Shown here: piece after piece, positions 1 through 5,163 of the stretch
Layout: each line of letters starts with the position of its first letter
How positions within the stretch are numbered: position 1 is the stretch's first letter
Assembly (NCBI GenBank): GCA_036389195.1
Contig: DASVQH010000344.1
Coordinates: forward strand, 1-7,144
From: JACCYI01 sp036389195
GTDB lineage: Bacteria; Actinomycetota; Thermoleophilia; Solirubrobacterales; Solirubrobacteraceae
Reading direction: 5' to 3'
DNA length: 7,144 nucleotides
Made by a program: the position numbers and the translations under genes
The notes under the pieces: generated by a model
What the model was told of the DNA's origin: nothing
Database searches by the model: none
What the model saw: the letters and a program-made list of their open reading frames with translations, nothing else

Positions 1-40
1 GGTGGTCAACGTGGATCGCCGGTCGCCCACACAGGGACCG

Positions 41-77
41 ATCCACGTTGACCACCCCAGAGGTGGTTAACGTGGAT
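41..77. repeat. Strong hairpin inside the array: 16-bp arms, 5-nt loop
   Basis: ATCCACGTTGACCACC (41-56) is the reverse complement of GGTGGTTAACGTGGAT (62-77) except at one position, which is a G-U wobble in plus-strand RNA. The loop is 5 nt (57-61). The 41-56 arm can instead pair with 1-16, so two mutually exclusive structures are possible. There is no T-tract on either side, so it is not a classical intrinsic terminator. Confidence 0.8.
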
Positions 78-154
78 GACGAGAGGCGGTAGGCGCGAAA
101 TATCCACGTTGTCCCCGCCAAAACGTGGAAGAACGGCGCCCGCCGAACCGGGCG

Positions 155-191
155 ATCCACGTTGAGGTCGTATAGCGACCCAAACGTGGCA
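155..191. repeat. Second array hairpin, degenerate counterpart of 41-77
   Basis: Arms 155-170 and 176-191 pair around a 5-nt loop (171-175) with four mismatches. The inner GGTCG/CGACC and the outer CCACGTT/AACGTGG are intact. Arm and loop lengths match the hairpin at 41-77, and the two centres are 114 bp apart. The inner stem sequence differs (GGTCG here, GACCACC there) while pairing is kept, which hints at conserved structure. Confidence 0.65.
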
Positions 192-224
192 CCACCGCCC
201 CGAAGGCCGCGCAACATCCACGTT

Positions 225-426
225 CACGCCCCCTCACCGCGACTCTCGCAAGCCGTTCGCAATCCCCGCGTCCCCCGCCAGAGAGACGCGCGAGAAGAAC
301 CCTCCCCTATCGATGCCCGAAGTCCCGCTGAAGACGCGCGGCCGAGAGGGGCGTGCCCCGGATCCACCCCTCGACGCGCGGGTGAGAGGCAGCTCGGAGC
401 CCCCGACGGTTCTTCGTCGACGACCT
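225..426. other. Intergenic spacer between the array and the DHFR-HIT stop codon
   Basis: No gene is supported here. Small GC-rich stems are present: GGGGC/GCCCC at 348-352 and 355-359, alternatively GAGGGG/CCCCTC at 346-351 and 367-372, and a perfect 10-bp palindrome TCGTCGACGA at 414-423 just beyond the minus-strand stop codon. Any of these could help end transcription of the minus-strand operon, but none has a U-tract. Confidence 0.5.
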
Positions 427-1350
427 CTAGTCCACGCGGCGGCTGACCCGGAAGCGCACCGTCTGCTCCGGGTCCGCGCCGAGCGCCACGAAGTGGGTGT
501 GGAGATGAGCGATGCTGCCGCCGTTGAGGCGCATGTCGCCGCTGCGCTCGACCGTGGCCGTGGCCAGCGGCGCGAGCCGCTCCTTCAGCCACCGCCGCAT
601 CGCCCACAGCTCGGCGCCGGCGGCGTCGGGCAGCTCGTCGAACGCGGTGACGTGGCGGTGCGGGATGATCAGGTAGTGCGCCGCCGTCCCGGGATACGGG
701 TAGCGGTTGCGCGTGACGTACCAGTGCTCGCCCGAGCGCGCCGGCGGATCGGGCTGCTCCTCGCGGGCGTGGGGCGGGCAGAAGACGCAGACGCCGGCGG
801 CGTCCAGGCGCCGCATCCGCTCGCGCTGGTCCTCCTCGCGCGCGGCGCCCTCGTCGTAGAGCGGCTCCTGGTGGCGGATGAGCGTGCGGAAGGTGATCGC
901 GTGGCCGTCCTCCAGCAGCGGGCCCTCCGCGGCGACGCAGCGCCACTCGTCCTCGCGCAGCGCGGGCATGAACGTGTCGCCCTCGACCTCCGAGTCGACC
1001 AGCGTCGCGTAGATGCGGTCGGCGATCGGCAGCGCCTCCGCGAACACCGCCGCGCCGCCGATGACGAAGCAGTCGCGCCCGCACGCGGCGAGCGCCGCGT
1101 CGAGGTCCGAGAACACCTCGGCGCCCTCCACGACGTACCCCGGGTCGCGGCTGAGCACGAGGTTGCGCCGGCCGGGCAGCGGCCGGAAGGCGGGCGGGAT
1201 CGACTCGAACGTCCGGCGCCCCATCACCACGGTGCCGCCCATGGTGATCTCGCGGAAGCGCCGCAGGTCGCTCGGCAGCCGCCACGGCAGCTCGCCGCCG
1301 CGGCCGATGCAGTTGTTGCGGCTGTGGGCGACGACCAGCGAGACCGGCAC
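427..1350 (-). CDS. folA: Dihydrofolate reductase fused to a C-terminal HIT (histidine triad) domain
   Basis: The 307-aa protein has two domains. Residues 1-160 are a complete DHFR, which reduces dihydrofolate to tetrahydrofolate with NADPH. Visible marks are the N-terminal strand SLVVAHS, ELPWRLPSD with the catalytic acid D28, VVMGRRTFESI (41-51), LPGRRNLVLSR (58-68), VIGGAAVF (96-103) and DTFMP (125-129). After a charged linker (about 163-182), residues 187-307 form a HIT domain: CVFC (188-191), a possible metal-binding pair; AAHYLIIPHRHV (223-234); and the histidine triad H282-L-H284-T-H286. HIT proteins are nucleotide hydrolases or transferases; the substrate here cannot be told. The GTG start sits 11 bp after the thyA stop with a GGGGCG stretch upstream, and the sequence MPVSLVVAHS fits a DHFR N-terminus. 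Typical DHFRs are about 160 aa, so the fusion doubles the length. It is co-transcribed with thyA, its natural partner. Confidence 0.93.
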   Translation of the reverse strand: MPVSLVVAHSRNNCIGRGGELPWRLPSDLRRFREITMGGTVVMGRRTFESIPPAFRPLPGRRNLVLSRDPGYVVEGAEVFSDLDAALAACGRDCFVIGGAAVFAEALPIADRIYATLVDSEVEGDTFMPALREDEWRCVAAEGPLLEDGHAITFRTLIRHQEPLYDEGAAREEDQRERMRRLDAAGVCVFCPPHAREEQPDPPARSGEHWYVTRNRYPYPGTAAHYLIIPHRHVTAFDELPDAAGAELWAMRRWLKERLAPLATATVERSGDMRLNGGSIAHLHTHFVALGADPEQTVRFRVSRRVD

Positions 1351-1361
1351 TTAGCGCCCCA

Positions 1362-2273
1362 CTAGGTCAGGACCGGGATGCGCGCGATGGCCGGGTGCGG
1401 CTCGTAGTCGGTGAGCTCGAAGTGCTCCGCGCGGAAGTCGTGGACGTCGGTGACGCGCCGGCCGGCCTCGTTGAGCGCGAGCGTCGGCAGCGGCCGCGGC
1501 TCGCGGGCGAGCATCTCGTCGACGGCGTCGAGCTGGTTGGCGTAGATGTGCGCGTGCTGGATCCAGTGCACGTACTCGACGAGCTCGTAGCCCGTGAGGT
1601 GCTCGATCATCAGCCCGAGCGCGGTGTACTGGGCCATGTTGGCCGGCACGCCGATCGGCGTGTCCCCCGACCGCTGGTTGTGGATCAGGTGCAGCTTGTC
1701 GCCGTACACCAGCGCGTGGATCCAGCCGTGGCACGGCGCGATCGTGTTGCGGGACTTGACGCCCGCCTCACGGTGGTTGGCGCTGGGGATCCACGGGCTC
1801 ATCACCGCCGTGCGGTCGAGCGGGAGGTCCTGGAGCTTGCGGATCAGATGCGGCAGCTGGTCGAAGCCCGGATCCTCGGGCTCGTCGAGGTTGGTGGTGA
1901 AGTGGCGGAAGGCGTGCCCGTAGGAACCCGGCCCGAGGTCGCCCGGCTCCAGGCCGCGCGCGCGGGTCTTCTCCGGGGTCGCCCACGCGTCCCACCAGTC
2001 GCAGCCGAACGCGGCCAGCTCGTCGAGCGTCCGCGCCCCGTTGATGAACGCGCACAGCTCGCCGATCGCCTTGCCGACGAAGCCCTTGATCGACCGCTCG
2101 GTGATCACCGCCGCGCCCTGCGCGAGCGGGAAGCGCATGACGTGGCCGGCCAGGGCCAGCGCCTCCTCGCCCTGCTTGGTCTCGATCCGCACCCCGCTCT
2201 CGCGGATCGTGCGCAGGAGGTCGCGGTACTGCGTGCTGGGGCGGCGTTCGCCGTAGGGGAGGTAGTCGGGCAT
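1362..2273 (-). CDS. thyA: Thymidylate synthase, divergent ThyA type
   Basis: ThyA methylates dUMP to dTMP using methylene-tetrahydrofolate and releases dihydrofolate, which the adjacent DHFR recycles. In this 303-aa protein the catalytic cysteine is C181 in APCHGW. QRSGDTPIGVPANMAQY (200-216) supplies R201, S202, D204 and the uracil-selecting N212, and HIY (242-244) matches the usual H-x-Y dUMP-binding pair. E72 in GELCAFINGARTLDEL fits the catalytic glutamate, with WWDAWA at 93-98 and SYGHAFRHF at 117-125. The C-terminal EHFELTDYEPHP is typical. Two departures from E. coli ThyA appear by eye alignment: the DRTGTGT phosphate loop is replaced by ETKQGEE (31-37), and the RR pair before the SxW motif is R154-T155. 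It is about 40 aa longer than the E. coli enzyme, partly through an insertion before C181. The ATG start overlaps the divergent promoter region. N212 argues for dUMP rather than dCMP. Confidence 0.92.
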   Translation of the reverse strand: MPDYLPYGERRPSTQYRDLLRTIRESGVRIETKQGEEALALAGHVMRFPLAQGAAVITERSIKGFVGKAIGELCAFINGARTLDELAAFGCDWWDAWATPEKTRARGLEPGDLGPGSYGHAFRHFTTNLDEPEDPGFDQLPHLIRKLQDLPLDRTAVMSPWIPSANHREAGVKSRNTIAPCHGWIHALVYGDKLHLIHNQRSGDTPIGVPANMAQYTALGLMIEHLTGYELVEYVHWIQHAHIYANQLDAVDEMLAREPRPLPTLALNEAGRRVTDVHDFRAEHFELTDYEPHPAIARIPVLT

Positions 2274-2340
2274 GCCCGCTCCAGACCGTAGCCGCCGTCG
2301 CGGCGGCTATCGTCTGCGGGCCGCTCCGAGAACCCTCTCC
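2274..2340. promoter_or_regulatory. Divergent promoter region with 33-bp imperfect palindrome
   Basis: This 67-bp gap must promote both the minus-strand thyA operon and the plus-strand nucleotidyltransferase operon. An imperfect palindrome at 2283-2315 has 14-bp arms with two mismatches and a 5-bp centre; its core TAGCCGCC (2289-2296) / GGCGGCTA (2302-2309) is perfect. Actinobacterial -10-like TAnnnT boxes fall symmetrically in it: TACGGT on the minus strand (2290-2285) and TATCGT on the plus strand (2308-2313). If used, the thyA transcript would be almost leaderless. The palindrome could be one operator for both operons. The -10 assignments are inference. Confidence 0.5.
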
Positions 2341-2928
2341 ATGGCACGCATCAACGGCACACACGCGCTCACCGACAGCGTCGAGGATCGGATCGTCGAC
2401 TCGCTCGAGGACATCGCTCGTCTGGTCGGCCATCTCAAGGGCCTCGGCTCGAAGATCGTCCTGACCTCGGGCTCCTTCGACCTCATCCACCTCGGCCACG
2501 TCAAGTACCTGGCCAAGGCCAAGGAGCTGGGGGACGTCCTCGTCGTCGGCGTCGACTCGGACGCGAAGATCCGCCGCCGCAAGGGGCCGGATCGCCCGAT
2601 GGTCCCCGAGGAGGAGCGCCTCGCGCTGCTGGCCTACCAGCGGCCGGTCGACCTCGCGTACCTCAAGAGCGAGGACGAGGCGCGCTGGGCGCTGATCAAG
2701 GCCGTCGAGCCCGACGTCCTCGTGGTCACCGAGGACCATCCCTACGACGACGCGGAGCAGCGCGCGCTGCTGGAGTTCTGCGGGCGCATCGAGGTGCTCG
2801 AGCGCCAGGCGTCCGTGACGACGAGCGAGCGCATCCGCCAGATGTACATGCACCTCGGCGACCGCCTCGGCCCCAAGCTCGCCGACGTGCTCCCGGGGCT
2901 GATCGACAGCATCCTCAAGCAGCGATGA
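2341..2928 (+). CDS. RfaE/HldE-like nucleotidyltransferase (cytidylyltransferase-like fold)
   Basis: The 195-aa protein belongs to the HxGH nucleotidyltransferase superfamily, in which a sugar-, alditol- or cofactor-phosphate is joined to NMP from CTP or ATP with release of pyrophosphate. Strand IVLTSGSFDLIHLGHVKYL (39-57) carries the signature H50-x-G-H53. It is followed by LVVGVDSD (67-74), KGPDRPMVPEEER (81-93), a PDVLVVTEDH strand (124-133) and VTTSERI (159-165), the counterpart of the second nucleotide-binding motif near the C-terminus. It resembles the C-terminal half of HldE and the stand-alone RfaE2 or TagD type. About 35 residues before the fold form a predicted helical extension. 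Start: the frame extends up to 2272, but those residues would be read from the promoter palindrome, so ATG 2341 with a weak GAGA at 2328-2331 is preferred. It overlaps the next gene by ATGA. Substrate is unknown. Confidence 0.85.
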   Translation: MARINGTHALTDSVEDRIVDSLEDIARLVGHLKGLGSKIVLTSGSFDLIHLGHVKYLAKAKELGDVLVVGVDSDAKIRRRKGPDRPMVPEEERLALLAYQRPVDLAYLKSEDEARWALIKAVEPDVLVVTEDHPYDDAEQRALLEFCGRIEVLERQASVTTSERIRQMYMHLGDRLGPKLADVLPGLIDSILKQR

Positions 2929-3788
2929 CCGCGGCGGCGGTCGCCTACGTGCCGGTGCTGCACGAGGGCTACCGGCGCTTCCTCGAACGCCACGCCGCCG
3001 GCCGCCCGCTGTTCCTGATCGGGCCGGAGCTCTACGAGGACTACCGCCCGCTGGCCAAGGACATCCGCGCCCTGGACGCCGAGCTGGTCCGCGCCGCCGT
3101 GGCGGCGTGGGGGATCTGCTCCGAGGTGGCCGTCCTCGACGAGGCCGCCGCTCGCGCGCTGGCAGCGGCCGCGCCCTCGCTCGTGCTCCCGGCCGAGGAC
3201 GTCAGCTACCGGGTCGTCGAGCGGTACTTCGAGCGCTGCCCCGTCGCCTACGACACGGTGTTCCTGCGCTGGGACAAGACGCGGACCGCCCAGCTCGGCG
3301 AGCCCGGGGCGGCCCGGATCGCCGACGCCGACGCGGCGCTGGCGGACCTGCGGGGGGCCGCGGAGGCCGAGGCCCTGCGCAGCGCCGACTGGTGGCGCCA
3401 GGTCGGGGCCGCGATGCGGCTGGGCGACGGCACCCTGCTCGCGGCGCCCAACGAGCACCTCCCCCACCCGCAGAGCCCGTACGCGGTCGGGGACCCGCGG
3501 GCGAGCTTCTACAAGGGCGTGCATCTGGAGCTCTCGACGGCGATGCACGCCGAGGCCGCCCTGATCGCCGCGGCGGCGCGCCGCGGCGCCGCGACCGACG
3601 GAGCGGTCGTCTACGTCACCGACTTCCCGTGCCCGCCGTGCGCGAAGCTGCTGGCCGGCGCCGGCATCGCGCGCCTCTACTTCCGGACGGGCTACGCCGT
3701 GCTCGACGGCCAGGACGTGCTCGAGCGCGCGAGCGTCGAGATCGTGCAGGTGGCGCCGGGGGCGCCGCTCGTGCGAGACTCGGGCTGA
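2925..3788 (+). CDS. CMP/dCMP deaminase-family protein with N-terminal nucleotidyltransferase-like domain
   Basis: The 287-aa protein has a clear C-terminal zinc deaminase domain (about 165-287): H208-A-E210, where H binds zinc and E is the proton shuttle, and PCPPC with zinc ligands C236 and C239, followed by AKLLAGAGIARLYF. This arrangement is typical of dCMP and related cytidine-nucleotide deaminases. A dCMP deaminase would make dUMP for the divergently encoded ThyA. The N-terminal 120 residues are not standard for the family. Their order (a strand ending in H13-E-G-Y16, a helix, LFLIG at 29-33, RPLAKDIRALDAELV at 41-55, SLVLPAEDV at 85-93) parallels the preceding gene's HxGH, VVG, RPMVPEEER and DVLVVTEDH elements. 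I infer a degenerate nucleotidyltransferase fold with the second histidine changed to tyrosine. The start overlaps the upstream stop (ATGA), indicating translational coupling. Substrate assignment is uncertain. Confidence 0.85.
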   Translation: MTAAAVAYVPVLHEGYRRFLERHAAGRPLFLIGPELYEDYRPLAKDIRALDAELVRAAVAAWGICSEVAVLDEAAARALAAAAPSLVLPAEDVSYRVVERYFERCPVAYDTVFLRWDKTRTAQLGEPGAARIADADAALADLRGAAEAEALRSADWWRQVGAAMRLGDGTLLAAPNEHLPHPQSPYAVGDPRASFYKGVHLELSTAMHAEAALIAAAARRGAATDGAVVYVTDFPCPPCAKLLAGAGIARLYFRTGYAVLDGQDVLERASVEIVQVAPGAPLVRDSG

Positions 3789-4243
3789 TGGCGCGCGGCG
3801 TCCGCGAGATCCTCGACGATTCCTGGTCGGTGCTGCGCCGGCTGATCGGCGGCCACACCGCGATCTACCGTGCGACCGGCGGGCTCGTCGGCCACCGGAT
3901 GCCCGGCGCGCCGCCGATGCTCCTGCTCGACCACGTCGGCGCGAAGAGCGGCACCCTCCGCACCGCCCCGCTCGGCTACCTCCAGGACGGGCGCGACGTC
4001 GTCGTCGTCGCCTCCAAGGGCGGCCACCCGAAGCATCCGGCGTGGTACCACAACCTGCGCGCGAACCCCGACACGACGGTCCAGATCGGCCGCGAGCGGC
4101 GCGCCGTGCGGGCGCGGGTCGCGACGCCCGAGGAGCGGGAGCGACTGTGGCCGCGCGTGGTGGCGCTCTACAGCGGCTTCGGCGAGTACCAGGAGCGCAC
4201 GGATCGCGAGATCCCGCTGGTCGTCCTCGAGCCACGGGGCTGA
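3788..4243 (+). CDS. Deazaflavin (F420)-dependent nitroreductase/quinone reductase, Ddn family
   Basis: The 151-aa protein matches the small split-barrel Ddn-like family of actinobacteria, which use reduced coenzyme F420 to reduce quinones, nitro compounds or other substrates. Visible family landmarks are MLLLDHVGAKSGTLRTAPLGYL (44-65; K53-S-G-x-x-R58 contacts the cofactor phosphate region in the family), VVVVASKGGHPKHPAWYHNL (71-90), the strand VQIGRERRAVRARV (98-111), ERLWPRVVALYSGFGEYQ (118-135) and a C-terminal IPLVVLEP. Length is normal for the family. The ATG shares one base with the deaminase stop (TGATG), so translation is coupled and this is the third gene of the operon. It has no obvious link to nucleotide metabolism; its place may reflect shared expression only. 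It implies that the host makes F420. Confidence 0.9.
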   Translation: MARGVREILDDSWSVLRRLIGGHTAIYRATGGLVGHRMPGAPPMLLLDHVGAKSGTLRTAPLGYLQDGRDVVVVASKGGHPKHPAWYHNLRANPDTTVQIGRERRAVRARVATPEERERLWPRVVALYSGFGEYQERTDREIPLVVLEPRG

Positions 4244-4256
4244 GGCGGCTCAGCCC
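4237..4256. terminator. Bidirectional terminator hairpin containing both stop codons
   Basis: GGGCTGAG (4237-4244) pairs perfectly with CTCAGCCC (4249-4256) around the loop GCGG. The plus-strand TGA of the Ddn-family gene (4241-4243) lies in the left arm and the minus-strand TGA of the YbaK gene (4252-4250) lies in the right arm. There is no T-tract, which is common for hairpins between convergent genes in high-GC actinobacteria. The terminator role is inferred from position. Confidence 0.65.
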
Positions 4257-4738
4257 GCGAGGCCGGCGGCGCGCCCGCCGGTGAGGGCGAGCAGCCCGGC
4301 GAAGGTCGTCGGGAAGACCGCCTTGGGGTGGCCGCCGGCCGCCCACACGACGGCGTGGCGCTCCAGCGCGGTGTCCACGAACGTGAGCAGCCGGTGCGGG
4401 TGGCCGACCGGCGCCACGCCGCCGATGGCCTGCCCGGTGTGCTCGCGCACGAAGTCGGGATCCGCCCGGTCGACGGCCGCGGCGCCCGCCAGCTCGGCCA
4501 GGACCCGGGTGTCGGCGCGATGCGCGCCCGAGGTGAGCGCGAGCAGCGGCGCGTCGCCGGCGCGGAACACGAGGCTGTTGGCGATCGCGCCGACCTCGAC
4601 CGCGAGCGCGGCGGCCGCCTGGGCCGCGGTCCGGACCTCGGCGCCGAGGACGCGCATGCCGTCGGCCGCGGCGTCGTGCCCGGCCGCCCGCAGCGCCGCG
4701 ACGACCCGTGCGACCGACGGGTGCTCGGCCGCGCTCAC
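4250..4738 (-). CDS. YbaK/EbsC-family protein, putative aminoacyl-tRNA deacylase
   Basis: The 162-aa protein has the YbaK/ProX fold, a family that hydrolyses mischarged tRNAs such as Cys-tRNA(Pro) or Ala-tRNA(Pro) as free-standing editing factors. Landmarks: VGAIANSLVF (49-58), LLALTSGAHRADTRVLAEL (65-83), TGQAIGGVAPVGHP (101-114), VDTALERHAVVWAAGG (121-136) and PTTFAGLLALTGG near the C-terminus. The lysine usually found just before the SLVF/TLVF strand and needed for deacylation in YbaK is replaced here by N54, so the substrate or activity may differ. The start chosen is GTG 4738, which overlaps the upstream gene's TGA (GTGA) and leaves the family's usual length. The frame stays open upstream to 4999, but that stretch lies opposite the real reading frame of the membrane protein and looks non-coding. 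It is the last gene of the dinB operon. Confidence 0.85.
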   Translation of the reverse strand: MSAAEHPSVARVVAALRAAGHDAAADGMRVLGAEVRTAAQAAAALAVEVGAIANSLVFRAGDAPLLALTSGAHRADTRVLAELAGAAAVDRADPDFVREHTGQAIGGVAPVGHPHRLLTFVDTALERHAVVWAAGGHPKAVFPTTFAGLLALTGGRAAGLAG

Positions 4739-5163
4739 CGCCCGCGCCGCCGGCGACGGGTGATCGCCGTGGCGGCCATGCCCGTGAAGCCGACGCTCGT
4801 GGCGGTGAAGGACGCCGCCGCGGCCGCCTTGAAGGCCAGGCGCTGGTCGAGGTCCGGCTTGAAGGCCAGCGGCAGGAAGGCCATCGCGTTGGTCCAGGCG
4901 CCGACGCCGAGCGCCGCCGCGACCGGGCGCGGGGCGTCGGGGACCGCGTGCGCGCACGCCACCGTCGCGGTGCCGAGCATGGCCAGGTCCAGGTGCCACT
5001 GGCGGATCCGCGGGCCGCTGACGATCCCCAGCCGCCGCGCCTGGTCGGGCTGCGTGCGCACGAGCGTGTAGACCCAGCCCGACAGCGCGCCGGCGGCCAG
5101 CTCGGCCAGTCCCGAGGTCAGCAGCAGCGACGGCGGCTCCGGCACGGGCGGGCGGCGGGTCAT
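4735..5163 (-). CDS. Small integral membrane protein, about four helices, unknown function
   Basis: The 142-aa protein has four hydrophobic stretches, at about 13-35, 58-74, 81-101 and 111-134, ending in a run of arginines (136-140) that would sit in the cytoplasm. Between the first two is a conserved-looking loop, GPRIRQWHLDLAMLG (50-64), and a charged KPDLDQR (102-108) joins helices 3 and 4. The four-helix layout with a PR..xxH loop is reminiscent of the hydroxylaminobenzene-mutase-like membrane proteins, but this is only a weak resemblance by eye. The start at ATG 5163 overlaps the dinB stop (ATGA). Another ATG lies in frame three codons upstream at 5172. Its end overlaps the GTG of the YbaK gene. 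It is the middle gene of a tightly coupled three-gene operon headed by dinB. Confidence 0.75.
   Translation of the reverse strand: MTRRPPVPEPPSLLLTSGLAELAAGALSGWVYTLVRTQPDQARRLGIVSGPRIRQWHLDLAMLGTATVACAHAVPDAPRPVAAALGVGAWTNAMAFLPLAFKPDLDQRLAFKAAAAASFTATSVGFTGMAATAITRRRRRGR

Larger units (their letters stand above)
1..224. repeat. Array of four inverted-repeat units with constant 24-bp spacers
   Basis: Eight 9-bp half-sites alternate in orientation. The forward copies are AACGTGGAT at 8-16 and 69-77, AACGTGGAA at 122-130 and AACGTGGCA at 183-191. The reverse copies are all exactly ATCCACGTT, at 41-49, 102-110, 155-163 and 216-224. Each forward/reverse pair encloses exactly 24 bp, while the 24-bp interiors differ in sequence. 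Units start 61, 53 and 61 bp apart, giving a 114-bp superunit (8-121 and 122-235). Unit 1 has longer arms: 18 bp at 1-18 pair perfectly with 39-56. GGTGGTyAACGTGGAT recurs at 1-16 and 62-77. The array lies downstream of the thyA/DHFR-HIT operon and has no convincing reading frame. The window starts inside it, so more units may lie upstream. Function is unknown; candidates are protein-binding sites, a structured RNA or a dispersed intergenic repeat family. Confidence 0.9.

Noticed and set aside
1..224. CRISPR array
   Set aside because: The repeated element is only 9 bp and alternates in orientation. CRISPR repeats are direct and about 23-50 bp long. No cas gene is present.
1..224. Integron attC sites
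   Set aside because: The half-sites contain AAC and GTT, but the flanks do not fit the RYYYAAC/GTTRRRY core, there is no extrahelical-base pattern, and no gene cassettes or integrase are present.
1..224. Replication origin with DnaA boxes
   Set aside because: ATCCAC recalls part of TTATCCACA, but the first bases differ between copies and the conserved part extends the other way into GTT. There is no dnaA or dnaN and no AT-rich stretch.
6..227. Small minus-strand reading frame of 73 codons through the repeats
   Set aside because: It is only the translation of the palindrome array. It has no family resemblance and no ribosome-binding site.
427..1350. RibD-type pyrimidine reductase instead of DHFR
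   Set aside because: RibD reductase domains are related to DHFR and the nearby deaminase is suggestive, but the LPWxLPSD motif and neighbouring thyA mark a true DHFR.
313..1365. Long plus-strand reading frame opposite DHFR-HIT
   Set aside because: It is an antisense shadow in GC-rich DNA. The minus-strand frame has clear DHFR and HIT motifs.
2272..2340. Upstream ATG (2272) as the start of the nucleotidyltransferase
   Set aside because: The 23 extra residues would be translated from the promoter palindrome and would overlap the thyA start. ATG 2341 begins a sensible protein.
3107..3787. N-terminal extension of the Ddn-family reductase by 227 residues
   Set aside because: The stretch is an Arg/Gly-rich out-of-frame reading of the deaminase gene. 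ATG 3788 gives the normal family length and couples to the deaminase stop.
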